A stretch of 13,056 nucleotides of DNA. Origin: Euperipatoides rowelli (lineage: Eukaryota; Onychophora; Udeonychophora; Euonychophora; Peripatopsidae). The notes under the pieces were generated by a model. That model made no database searches, was not told the origin of the DNA, and saw only the letters and a program-made list of their open reading frames with translations. The stretch lies in the NCBI GenBank assembly GCA_003024985.2, contig PXIH01S0014852.1, one strand, 5' to 3'. The translations under genes were made by a program, and so were the position numbers. Shown here piece by piece: positions 1 to 7,802 of this stretch (positions are counted from its first letter, which is position 1; every line of letters starts with the position of its first letter).

Positions 1-152
1 AAAATACTACAAAACCACTTATTTGTTTTCATTCCATTTATTCATGAATTCAAATATTAATCTATCCATCGACATTATTGATAACATTGAAATTATCTTA
101 ACCTCTATATTTTGTAACTTAGTCACAACCATAATATCAACTAATCAATTTA

Positions 153-365
153 TCATTTATTATCCATTATTCTCTCTAAAAAATCCGGCATTGGCTTTTG
201 CCGGTCTTCTGGTGCTAAGCGATCTGACTTTGACCGCTTGACTATTATAGGCCCACATACCTTATTATTCTCGTAATTCACCAAATTTATTTCATCTCCA
301 ATTAAAAATTCATTCCAGGATGTATGCAAGCCTCTGATATCTTTCCATTTCTTTAAGTCATCCAC
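153..365 (-). pseudogene. Unrecognised coding-like fragment, possibly from a retroelement
   Basis: A 70-codon open frame on the minus strand is clearly richer in G+C than the sequence around it and reads like real protein, with a charged, Arg/Lys/Glu/Asp-rich composition and the phrases WKDIRGLHTSW, EFLIGDEINLV and RLAPEDRQKPMPDFLERIM. There is no ATG at its upstream end: the frame opens at a GTG codon just after an AG that could be a splice acceptor (minus-strand gcaatag then gtggatg), and it closes at TGA. I do not recognise the family. The FLIGDE segment faintly recalls the LIG-D motif of BEL/Pao retroelement proteases, but this is weak. It is antisense to the metalloprotease exons, so it is not part of that gene. 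It may be one exon or a transposon remnant. Confidence 0.3.
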
Positions 366-678
366 CTATTGCATCTGATATCAAGGAATTAATCATCTAA
401 CCACATATCCAAGCAAGCATACCGTTATACATTCTTGTGCTATTGTAAATCCCTACATTACTTTTCCCTCTATCTCCTTACTTCTATCCATTCCTGTATA
501 CATTAATTTCACATGTCTGCTTACTTGCATCTCAAAAACAATGATAATTAACAAATTTAATGGTGACAATGTTTATTGGAAAATAATTATAATCAATAAG
601 AACATATGATTAATAGGTATTAAAATATAGCTAAATAATAAATAACACAACCTAACCTTTAATTTTTTTAATTGCTAG

Positions 679-809
679 CTGGTGGATGTATAATCTGGTG
701 TAATTCAAATACAACTGAAGTGAAAACTTTGCAAATAGCATTACCTGATGGAACTAATTGTCAATTCAACCAACAGAGGTCAACTTATTGTTTAAACGGG
801 ACATGTCAG
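679..809 (+). CDS. Internal exon of an ADAM/ADAMTS-like metalloprotease (cysteine-rich region)
   Basis: This 131-bp exon is preceded by a T-rich tract and an acceptor AG (677-678) and followed by the donor GTAAAG (810-815). It enters with one base of the codon in the previous exon (phase 1) and leaves in phase 0. The protein has five cysteines in the spacing C-x3-C-x19-C-x9-C-x4-C, including CIIWC, LPDGTNC and YCLNGTCQ. That is the ADAM_CR_2 signature (xLWC ... DGTxC ... YCxxGxC) found between the catalytic domain and the spacer/thrombospondin region in ADAMTS and related invertebrate reprolysin-type zinc metalloproteases. The family is secreted and acts on extracellular matrix; the catalytic HExxHxxGxxH segment would be encoded upstream, outside the window. 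The second exon (5887-5938) continues the domain in the same phase. Family assignment rests on the motif; the exact member is unknown. Confidence 0.75.
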
Positions 810-941
810 GTAAAGTGGATTTTATTATATTTTTTTTTTATTATTAATTATGTGCTTTTTTTTTTCTGGTTTTAAAATAATGTGGAATTAAAAAAAATAT
901 TTCATGATGACTTCATAATGTTTTTCTTAGAAGAAAAATTG

Positions 942-999
942 ACAATGTTTCTCAATCTAGTTTAATTGCCACAATGTTTCTCAATCTAGTTTAATTGCC
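942..999. repeat. Perfect 29-bp tandem duplication
   Basis: Two identical 29-bp copies lie end to end at 942-970 and 971-999, each beginning acaatgtttctcaatctag. The absence of any difference between them points to a recent slippage event or duplication within the intron. Confidence 0.95.
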
Positions 1000-1020
1000 A
1001 AGTGATATTATATTAATGTT

Positions 1021-1660
1021 ATATATTAGGGTTTTCAACACTCTGTATACTGTATATATTCGAATATACCCTGAGGACTATAATATTCTCCTGGGTGTAT
1101 GGAATATAAGACATAGATTGCTGAATATTCTAATGATATTATTCCTCAGAGCTAATGTGAATATAGGTAATAACTAGCTTCTGAAAACACTAACTTTATA
1201 ATTCCTCAGGGTGTATCTAAATATAAGATCTAGGGTCTTGAAAATNCTAATGCTATTACTCCTTAGGGAACATCCAAATATAATGTCTAGAGTGTTGATA
1301 ACCCTAATGATATTATTCCTCAGGGTGTATCCGAATAGGATACCAATAGTGTTCAATACCCTAATGATAGTATTCCTAATGACATATTCCAAATAAAAGA
1401 TCTAGAATGTTAACCCTGCGGGGCTAGTGGAGTCAGTGAAGTTCTCTGACTAGGGGCTACAGCAACCAAGCTGGTTGCTGGTGTCTAATCCGATGAGTAC
1501 CCTCCTTGGATTAGACTATGTTTACAACACGTTTTTTTCACTGTTTATTCAGTTTGTATATAGTTGTACACAGAAAGAAAACCCATGTTTTTTTTTTTTT
1601 TTAAATATCTAGAATGTTGAAAATTCTGATATTATTATTCATGGCATATCTATAGTTTTA
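1021..1660. repeat. Degenerate ~58-bp tandem array with one inverted unit
   Basis: A unit of about 57-60 bp, containing attcctcagggtgtat, then an a/t-rich stretch, then tctagagtgttgaaaaccct, recurs with anchors near 1084, 1141, 1201, 1257, 1315 and 1372. It resumes at 1607-1660 after the 195-bp insertion at 1412-1606. The first unit (about 1021-1080) is in the opposite orientation: its reverse complement reads cctcagggtatattcgaat and later gagtgttgaaaaccctaat, matching the later units. The unit length is close to a multiple of three, so spurious open frames run through the array on both strands. They have periodic 19-20-residue repeats such as LRNNIIRVINTLDIIFG and should not be taken as genes. 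Confidence 0.8.
1412..1606 (+). mobile_element. Structured SINE-like insertion with 12-bp target-site duplication
   Basis: A 195-bp block is flanked by the identical 12-mer atctagaatgtt at 1400-1411 and 1607-1618, and the surrounding tandem-repeat unit resumes across it, so it is an insertion. Its first 110 bases are GC-richer than anything nearby and hold three consecutive hairpins: AGTCAG/CTGACT (1431-1436 with 1446-1451), CAGCAACC/GGTTGCTG (1460-1467 with 1473-1480) and GTCTAATCC/GGATTAGAC (1483-1491 with 1508-1516). The last two have perfect stems of 8 and 9 bp. The 3' part is AT-rich and ends in a run of about 15 T. No clear tRNA A and B boxes were seen. It is best described as a short non-autonomous retroposon derived from a structured RNA; its parent is unknown. 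Confidence 0.65.
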
Positions 1661-1691
1661 TTTATCAAATTAGAGTTTTAGGGGTTCCACA

Positions 1692-2075
1692 ATGTCCTAT
1701 AAAGAATTTAAAATATCAAGTACATTTGTGAAGACAATGGCTGGATTGTTAGCATACTTGATACCCACCCCACTGTTTGACTATTTCTGAGCTGTGCGGC
1801 TAAGTCTATATTTTGCTAATCAGACTGTAGGAGCTAAATTGATCCTGAGAACTTTGATGAATAGTACTCTTATCTTTTCACCAGGATTCAGAGGATTCTT
1901 GGGGAGAGCTAGTCAAATTTTAATCCCACTGATCTGGGAAAATACAGCAAATAGAAAACAAGTAGCTAAGTTATTTCACCATTTAGCACATGCTTTATCC
2001 TTTATCTCTGAATCATGGCCAAATTGTGTACTAGTTTCTATTGAGATGTTGGCAGCCTCATATTGGTTGAAGTAA
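1692..2075 (+). pseudogene. Unrecognised reading frame broken by one stop
   Basis: A single frame runs from ATG at 1692 to the TAA at 2073-2075 with just one in-frame stop (TGA at 1788-1790), 127 codons in all, unusual in DNA this AT-rich. The first part contains KTMAGLLAYLIPTPLFDYF before the stop; the second reads as a mixed hydrophobic protein with GFRGFLGRASQILIPLIWEN and SWPNCVLVSIEMLAASYWL. There are no cysteine patterns, nucleotide-binding motifs or catalytic signatures I can name. It lies inside the metalloprotease intron in the same orientation, with no splice-site pair that would make it an exon. It is probably a fragment of an old mobile element or retrocopy, or a chance frame. Confidence 0.3.
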
Positions 2076-3200
2076 GCAGATATTCTTCTCTAGGTTTGGT
2101 GCCTTAAAGCTAAGATTTTTATCTAGATTGTGCAGAGAACAAAACATATAAATTTTTCATCAATGTCCTCAATTTTTTTTTCTTCTGTCAGAATATATTG
2201 ATTTTTATATTTTTTATGTTATGTTTTGTGCAGGATCAACAAGCAGATTTTCTAGATGTTTTTTTTTTTTAATATACAATCTGTTTGTTTCTTTCAAGAG
2301 GTTGGTTACCATAAGATGTAATTGTGGTTATTACAGACCATTGTTTATTTTTAATAACTTATAATATGGATAATGAAGACAATCAATATTACCTTAAATG
2401 ATTTTCCTTTTCAAATCTAATACAGAAAAAAAAAATGTCTGAAAATTTATTCCCAATCGCTTTGGCTAGGAATTGATCTTGAATTTGTCTGAACTCTGGT
2501 AATCCAAAGTCTCAGGGGTGACATGACTTGGTTGTCTCTATCAGAACCAAGTTAATTTAGTGCTTGCTATGATGTGTGAAATAAGTTGGAAAGTTATGTG
2601 CGTGTGTGGGTGGGTGGGGAGGAGGGATAAACTCATGGTTTGTGGGGAAAATTGTTAGTAAGTTTTATTTCTTTTTAAATTCGATAATATATTATAGCTT
2701 GATCATTCTTTATCAATTTATTAGACAGCGAAAGGTATAGCCTCAATATTACTGTATGAATATTGTTCTCCCCATAGAAATACAAGATCTTCAAGTTTCC
2801 ATCTGCATGCAAAGTACTTTAACAGCACANGCTCGAAAAAAAAAATAACTACAACCATGATATCAGTATCCTTGCCATTATCTAATTGTTTTTCTTGAAA
2901 CTATAGCCTGATTTTTCAATCATTGCTAACATAACTAATGATCAAAACTATTTTTTTATGAATAATTTAAATTTTTCTGTTTTAATTATGTTTTTGCAGT
3001 TCTTTGATTACTGGGTGGTTTCTCATTTTACATTCTTATTTTATTTTGTCCTATTACTATGAGGCTTAATGGTCGTTTTAGGTCTAGAGATTCTGGATAT
3101 TTCAAACCATTAGTAAGCCATAATTTAAATCACATAATGGAGTATGTTTATTACATTCATTTCAAGGTGAAACTGTAGAATTCCTCAACACTGGAAATTC
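2076..3200. other. AT-rich intron sequence without recognisable genes
   Basis: This interval has homopolymer runs and no supportable coding region. The only distinct item is the G-rich tract at 2608-2626, listed separately. One unresolved base lies at 2830. Confidence 0.6.
2608..2626 (+). other. G-quadruplex-type motif in the intron
   Basis: Four runs of at least three G separated by loops of 1, 1 and 4 bases (GGG-T-GGG-T-GGGG-AGGA-GGG) meet the usual G-quadruplex consensus. They sit on the strand of the metalloprotease pre-mRNA, so the RNA could also fold. A short gt-rich microsatellite precedes it. In such an AT-rich region the tract stands out, but it may simply be a degenerate (GGGT)n microsatellite. 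Confidence 0.6.
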
Positions 3201-3297
3201 TATGAAGCTCTATTTACAGTTTTATAAGCCTCTTAGTAATAAATTAATTGATAATTTATTACTAAGAGGCTTATATACTGTAAATAAAGCCTCATAG
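3201..3297. mobile_element. Hairpin MITE / near-perfect palindrome
   Basis: Two arms of about 46 bp (3201-3246 and 3252-3297) are inverted copies with only a few mismatches, separated by a 5-base spacer. The arms contain tatttacagt, then ataagcctcttagtaataaatta. The core CTAAGAGGCTTATA is shared with the terminal repeats of the element at 4853-5111, so the two are related. A near-complete fold-back of this size is typical of small non-autonomous DNA elements. No transposase is encoded and a target-site duplication could not be fixed with certainty. Confidence 0.7.
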
Positions 3298-3676
3298 CAC
3301 ACACCTATGATTTGATAACACTACCAATGTATAAGTACATACTCATCAGCTAACAATTGGTTTGCTATGAGAAGTATCATACACAGTCAATTGTTTAAAT
3401 TGCTAAATTATAAAATGATGCCATATTTTGACATTATTATAAACTAGAGTTGTATAATATTATTCCCTCAGACTAGATAGATAAACTAAAATTTTCTAAT
3501 GATATTCATTGCCATTAGTATATTAGTAAGGAAACACTTATATAAGTAATATTTTTTAGAACCTAAATAATATTTTGGATAGTTAAGTTTTTAATAGATC
3601 ACTTGATTTATTGTACTCATATTGCACACTTGGGAGGGATATTGTAGAAGTTACAGTAGCCTATATTCGTGATGGG
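3298..3676. other. AT-rich intron sequence without recognisable features
   Basis: No coding region, repeat or structured element can be supported here. A 40-odd-codon frame ending near 3720 is discussed under rejected items. Confidence 0.5.
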
Positions 3677-4140
3677 AGATTGTCTGTATTTGGCCACACA
3701 AGAAAGGTAAGCACTAAGCAAGTTTAAATGTTTTAAAATTCCTGATTTTTAGAAAAAGTCTTAATTTTCTGGAAGATGAAGGCGTTGTGGCTAGTGGCGT
3801 AGGGGGACTTGAATTTTGATGAAATTTTAGCTTGAATAAACCAGCAAATAGTTTGATTAATATTACCAATCATTTTTTTTTACATTCACAAGATTGTCTG
3901 TCTTTGTCCAAGTTAGAGATGTAAGCAAGTTGAAATGTTTTAAAATTACAGATTTTTAGAAAAAAAACTTTATTGCAATTCACTTCAGATATTTTTGTTG
4001 AAGGAAGCATTTGTTTGTGTTTCTTCAGAATCCACTATAAACCAGCAAATAGTTTGATTCAGTAACGAGATAACGTTCAGGGGCATGTTAGATCGGCAAG
4101 AAAATTTAAATGTTTTTTAAAAAAAATATATTTTTCAAAT
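3677..4140. repeat. Diverged ~205-bp tandem duplication, with a partial third copy
   Basis: Three anchors recur in order: agattgtctgt at 3677 and 3891; gcaagttxaaatgttttaaaatt followed by gatttttagaaaaa near 3719 and 3924; and ataaaccagcaaatagtttg at 3836 and 4037. The offsets (214, 205 and 201 bases) agree, so an approximately 205-bp segment was tandemly duplicated and has since diverged by small indels and substitutions. A third, poorer match to the middle anchor (gcaagaaaatttaaatgtttt, near 4097) suggests a truncated extra copy. Confidence 0.75.
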
Positions 4141-4852
4141 TGAAGGGAAATTAAACAAATATCTTTAGTCATTATTTTATTATAAAAGCAAATTATTTGA
4201 GAAAATTGGCTTGGACGAATTCTATTTCTAATTTATGATAATATAATGAAAAAGTTCCTTATCCTGCAGTTACACCCATTTTAATTTTATCACTTCTGTC
4301 GCTCATTTCATTCTTAAATTGTGAAATTAAAATCTATAACCGTGTCCAATTTTTTTTTTTTTTTTTTACATAGTTTTCAAAAATAATCCTATAAATAACC
4401 CATCTTCTGTGGAATTGGTTTTATTCCTTTTATTATTGAATAAAGCCAATTTTGGGGTTCAATATAATCCACCATCTGTCCGAGTTCACTCAATTCAGTT
4501 TTGTACCTAAGCCTCCTGACATTTCATCCTTTGGGATACTACACATTTCAATGATTCTACAGAGATATAAATCTTTTAACCGATTATGACGATTAAGAAA
4601 TTTGATATGTTCATAAGTATGCTCAAAAGTAAATGATTAGAAAAACAAAACAAACAGTATTTATTATCAGTTGTCTCTTGCTAAAAGATCAATGTTAAAT
4701 GACATCATAATGAAACCTATTGAATGAAAATCACTAGTTCTATTGATCTAGTTACAAGAATCAAACACTTGAACTTCAACAATGATTCGTTCAGTATCAC
4801 TTTAACACGTCCAACAGAATACTAATATCATTATATATTAGCCTAAACTAAT
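4141..4852. other. AT-rich intron sequence without recognisable genes
   Basis: The stretch contains a run of about 18 T ending near 4368 and otherwise no coding, RNA or repeat structure that I can support. Confidence 0.5.
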
Positions 4853-5111
4853 GCTAAGAGGCCTATAATAAGCGAATATAGCCAGCCGAATATAGAATAT
4901 AGCCGATTAACATCTTAACAAATAATCGTTTGTGTTTAATACTGCAGTTTCGCCTAAATGCATTTTGCCTTTTCCCCCCTTTGAAATCCTATTTTCCCTT
5001 TTGTAGTTAGTTGAATTGTGTCCTAAACTTTGTTCCACATTTCAGAAAACCACAAACGATTATCTGTAAAGATTTTGATAGGCTATATTCGCTTATTACA
5101 AGCCTCTTAGC
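4853..5111. mobile_element. MITE with long terminal inverted repeats
   Basis: The outer 31 bases (4853-4883, gctaagaggcctataataag then cgaatatagcc) match the inverse of 5081-5111 with two differences. Similarity continues inward: aataatcgtttgtg (4921-4934) is the inverse of the block beginning cacaaacgat at 5051, so each terminal repeat is about 60-80 bp. The left arm carries a small internal duplication (gaatatagcc repeated with agccgaatatagaatatagcc). Total length is 259 bp and there is no coding capacity. It is a small non-autonomous DNA transposon of undetermined superfamily. The flanks suggest at most a 3-bp duplication (aat), which is not reliable. Confidence 0.75.
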
Positions 5112-5115
5112 AATT

Positions 5116-5166
5116 GCTGAGAGGCCTATAATAAGTACAGCCTATCAACATCTGGTACAAATAACC
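5116..5166. mobile_element. Truncated terminus of a second copy of the same MITE
   Basis: Only four bases after the 259-bp element, gctgagaggcctataataag begins another terminus of the same family, followed by cagcctatcaacatctggta, which parallels the inner part of the terminal repeat. The two termini meet head to head, creating the palindrome gcctcttagc-aatt-gctgagaggc at 5102-5125. Similarity is lost near 5166, so this copy is truncated or too diverged to follow. Confidence 0.6.
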
Positions 5167-5367
5167 TGAGGCACAAGGTTACAAGGCCAAACACACATAA
5201 GCATACCTTTTGGCTGTGAATATGTTCGCTTTGACGAGCATATTGTATTGTGACTTTCTTAATACTGATCAGTACCTATTACATTACATTAATGATGCCA
5301 TTGTATGACTTGTATTATGCACTTGTTTGTACAATGAATGAAGAAACCAACCAAAGTGCTTTAATAT

Positions 5368-5636
5368 TTTTTTTTAAATAAATTTTCCCTCCAAAAGGAG
5401 AAGAAATACATTTTTTTTCTATTACTTAATTATAAATTCATTAAATATTACATGAAAAACAGGTTCCTTTGATCTTAATAAGGTGAGCTACTTGGAAAAA
5501 TCCAAAGGAGCTGTTACAGCTAGGGGAAAAAAATCTTCCATAAAAGCCCTAGCTGGGATCGTACCTGTAACCCCCAGCATTTGCCTTTAATTTAGAAAGT
5601 CAAGTGATAATACCACTTGACCACGAAACTGAAACA
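5368..5636 (-). mobile_element. tRNA-derived SINE with target-site duplications
   Basis: On the minus strand this element starts with a tRNA-like head. A polymerase III A-box match, gtggtcaagtgg, lies at 5613-5624 and a B-box match, ggtacgatccc, at 5555-5565. A tRNA-unrelated body follows, running down to an A-rich tail (minus strand tttaaaaaaaaatatt). Near-identical direct repeats flank it: aaagtgctttaatat at 5353-5367 and aaagtactttaatac at 5637-5651 (13 of 15 identical). This is the hallmark of LINE-mediated retroposition, and the orientation of head and tail agrees. The internal promoter boxes are close to consensus, so the copy is not extremely old. The parent tRNA cannot be named confidently because the anticodon arm is degenerate. 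Confidence 0.8.
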
Positions 5637-5756
5637 AAAGTACTTTAATACTTTAAAATAAATTAACATTAATTGTGAAGCATGAGGTAGAAGGTGAGAG
5701 GAAAATGGTATTTTAATATTGTTAGTATTTATACTTATATTATATGAAACAACCCA

Positions 5757-5768
5757 CACACACACAGA
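5757..5768. repeat. Short CA microsatellite
   Basis: A short run of CA dinucleotides in the intron just upstream of the second metalloprotease exon; no function is implied. Confidence 0.7.
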
Positions 5769-5886
5769 GACCATCTACTTTATTATAAATAGCTTTGTTT
5801 AATTTTTTTAGATATATTTCTACATTAAGTGAATAAATTACACTTAATATTTATTCTATATTTTCGTTTACTTTATTTTTATATAG

Positions 5887-5938
5887 GAATTTGGATGTGA
5901 TGGAATTGTTTTCCCTAACTCAAATTGTCCAAATGGAA
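5887..5938 (+). CDS. Next exon of the ADAM/ADAMTS-like metalloprotease
   Basis: This 52-bp exon follows a T-rich tract and acceptor AG (5885-5886) and ends before a near-perfect donor GTAAGT (5939-5944). It starts in phase 0, matching the phase-0 end of exon 679-809, and leaves in phase 1. It encodes EFGCDGIVFPNSNCPNG plus one base. Joined after ...NGTCQ, the result is the C-x-x-G-x-C-x-x-x-G-C-D pattern that ends the cysteine-rich region of ADAMTS-type proteins, so the two exons support each other although 5,077 bases apart. The intron between them is filled with repeats and mobile elements. No following exon could be identified in the remaining 7.1 kb; either the next intron runs past the window or the exon is too short or divergent to see. 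Confidence 0.7.
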
Positions 5939-6046
5939 GTAAGTTTATCAAATTATACTTTGTTTTACATTGAAATACTAAAATAACATTTATTCTTTAT
6001 CCTGGCTCAATGGCATGAGGCAATGAGTGTGTCACGGAACCACCCA

Positions 6047-6179
6047 TTGAAAAATTTCCTAGGATCAGGGAAAAATTATTTCTAAACCCTTGATTCGCTC
6101 TCTATGCGAGTATCTCTGGGTAGAAGAGCGAATCAGGGGTTTAGAAATCATTTTTCCCTGATCCTAGTAAATTTTTCAA
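6047..6179. mobile_element. Hairpin element with 55-bp inverted arms
   Basis: The arms 6047-6101 and 6125-6179 are inverse copies with about three mismatches across 55 bp, separated by a 23-base loop. Motifs in the arm are ttgaaaaattt, ctaggatcagggaaaaat and atttctaaaccc, ending in gattcgctct. It begins about 110 bases after the donor site of exon 5887-5938, so it lies early in the next intron. It encodes nothing and resembles a fold-back MITE of a family different from the one at 3201 and 4853. Confidence 0.75.
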
Positions 6180-6384
6180 GTAATTTGGCACCATTAGAGG
6201 ATCCAAATACTAGAATCTAAATACTGATACAGATTAAGGGCTCAAGTATGTCCGTTAAAAAATATGTATTTAAAAATACTTGAAATAGAATTTATATGAT
6301 AGTTAATTTCACTCTCTATGAGAGTTAATTAATTTTAATAATAATAATAAAAATATTCATAGTTATTGCAAATAAATTCCAAAA

Positions 6385-7802
6385 AGAAAATTAAACCTGG
6401 GAACTGCAAGACCTACCCAAATTGCCAAAGCTATACCATGCACATTGCACATGGGTCTTCCGAGTTAAAACAAACCCAGATGAAGTATCTACAAGTACAT
6501 GGCTGGACTTGTTGTTAAAGGATTTAGTCAGTGCAATGGGATTGATTATGATCAAACATTTAGCCCAGTAGCGAAACTAGGTACAATTCATTCAGTACTA
6601 AGCATTGCTGCAAGTGAAAGAATGCATTTAACACAGTTTGACGTGTCAATGGCTTTTCTTTATGGAGAAGAAGAGACAATTTTTATGCAACAACCACAAT
6701 GATTATCAGTGAAACAAAATTGGTATGTAAACTCAAACGAAGCTTATATAGCTTAAAACAAGCCCCAAGATGTTGGAATAAGCGATTTTAGAGGCTTTCT
6801 ACTAAAACTAGGCTTCAAAGTTAGTGGAGCTGACACATGTCTTTATATCAGAGAAAAAGGTGATAAGAAACGTATAGTTGCACAATATGTTGATGACAGA
6901 TTAGTCAAGTCAACTGATCAAAAATAATCTGAAATCTTCATTATAGATCTGAAGACATAATTTAAAATTACTGTAAAACCAGCATCATACTACTTAGGCC
7001 TTGAAATCAACTACTGTGATGATGGTGCAATTAGAATTCACCAACAAACATATGCAAAGAAAATACTTGAACGCTTCAATCTCACAGAAAGTAGACCTGT
7101 CTCAACCCCAATGCCATGGTTACCCATACAGACAAGCAGTCAGAGCACTAATGTACCTAATGGTGGGGACAAGACCAGACTTAGCCTATAGTGTTGGCTT
7201 TTTATCAAGGTCATTAGAAAATCCCACAACCAAAGATTAGTTAAAGTAAAAAGAGTATTTCACTACACACCAAGAACAACCAAACTTAGCATAACATATC
7301 GACCAAATCTAGAGAATACACTCCAATGTTACAGCAATGCAGATTATGCAGCAAAACTGGACGTTCAACATTAGGTACAATCGTAACATAATTATGCAGG
7401 CAGTGCTATCTCATGGCTAAGTCAGAAACAACAGATGGTAGCTACATAAACTACAGAAGCTGAAATCATTGCATCAATTGAGGCAACAAAGGGAATTATC
7501 TGGTTAAATAAACTTTTTAAAAGCATTACAAAAGGCACACCAACTCTCAAGATAGATAATCAAGCAGCAGTAAATTTATCACAAAACCCAGAATTCCACC
7601 GTGGCAACAAGCACATCCAAATTAAGCATTTCTTTATTTGAGAAAAGGTGATCCACTGAGAAATCTTAGTTCAACAAATCCTCACTGCAGAACAAGTTGC
7701 AGATATTATGACAAAGCCCCTAGCAAAAATATGTTTGCTAATCTTCTGTAATCAAATGAGACTATCACAATAACTTATTAATCTATTTAACAGGGGGGAA
7801 AG
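6385..7802 (+). pseudogene. Ty1/copia retrotransposon pol relic (reverse transcriptase and RNase H)
   Basis: The sequence holds the second half of a copia-type polyprotein, cut at its 5' end and broken by frameshifts and stops. In order: the connection to reverse transcriptase (WELQDLPK, WVFRVKTNPD); the palm (LVVKGFSQCNGIDYDQTFSP from 6499, and QFDVSMAFLYGE with the first catalytic Asp at 6640); the YVDD catalytic motif at 6886-6897; the conserved LGLEI and GTRPDLAY segments; and RNase H (SNADYA, TTEAEIIAS, KIDNQAAVNLS, HIQIKHFFI, VADIMTKPL). Stops include TGA at 6700, and a frame change lies near 6485 between the NPD and IYKY segments. Gag, protease, integrase and the 5' LTR are absent. The 3' end is followed by a polypurine tract and LTR. 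Catalytic residues remain readable but the copy cannot make an intact enzyme. Confidence 0.9.
7791..7802 (+). promoter_or_regulatory. Polypurine tract of the copia element
   Basis: The sequence caggggggaaag lies directly between the end of the pol relic and the LTR. This is where the plus-strand primer of LTR retrotransposons is found. Confidence 0.75.

Larger units (their letters stand above)
810..5886 (+). other. Large intron of the metalloprotease gene
   Basis: The interval is bounded by GTAAAG at the 5' end and TATATAG at the 3' end, joining two exons of compatible phase (0/0). It contains tandem repeats, SINE-like insertions, MITE-like inverted repeats and a broken unrecognised frame, each listed separately. 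No internal stretch gave a convincing extra coding exon; one candidate near 3656-3704 was considered and rejected. Confidence 0.6.

Noticed and set aside
995-1396. Open frames on both strands with a 19-20-residue repeat
   Set aside because: They are produced by a ~58-60-bp AT-rich tandem repeat, appear on both strands and contain an unresolved base; there is no sign of a real repeat protein.
1485-1515. Hammerhead-ribozyme-like core (ccgatgag within the third hairpin of the structured insert)
   Set aside because: The CTGATGAG box is imperfect and the obligatory GAAA box with stem II is missing, so a hammerhead fold is not supported.
3578-3720. Open frame ending YIRDGRLSVFGHTRK with a following gtaagc donor, considered as an extra exon or a LINE reverse-transcriptase tail
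   Set aside because: Any pairing with an upstream acceptor gives an exon of the wrong phase or with a stop when joined to the two metalloprotease exons, it has no cysteines, and the sequence lies at the edge of a tandem duplication. The similarity to LINE tails is too short to trust.
5592-5774. Minus-strand 60-codon open frame
   Set aside because: It overlaps the tRNA-like head of the SINE and its flank and has no recognisable protein features.
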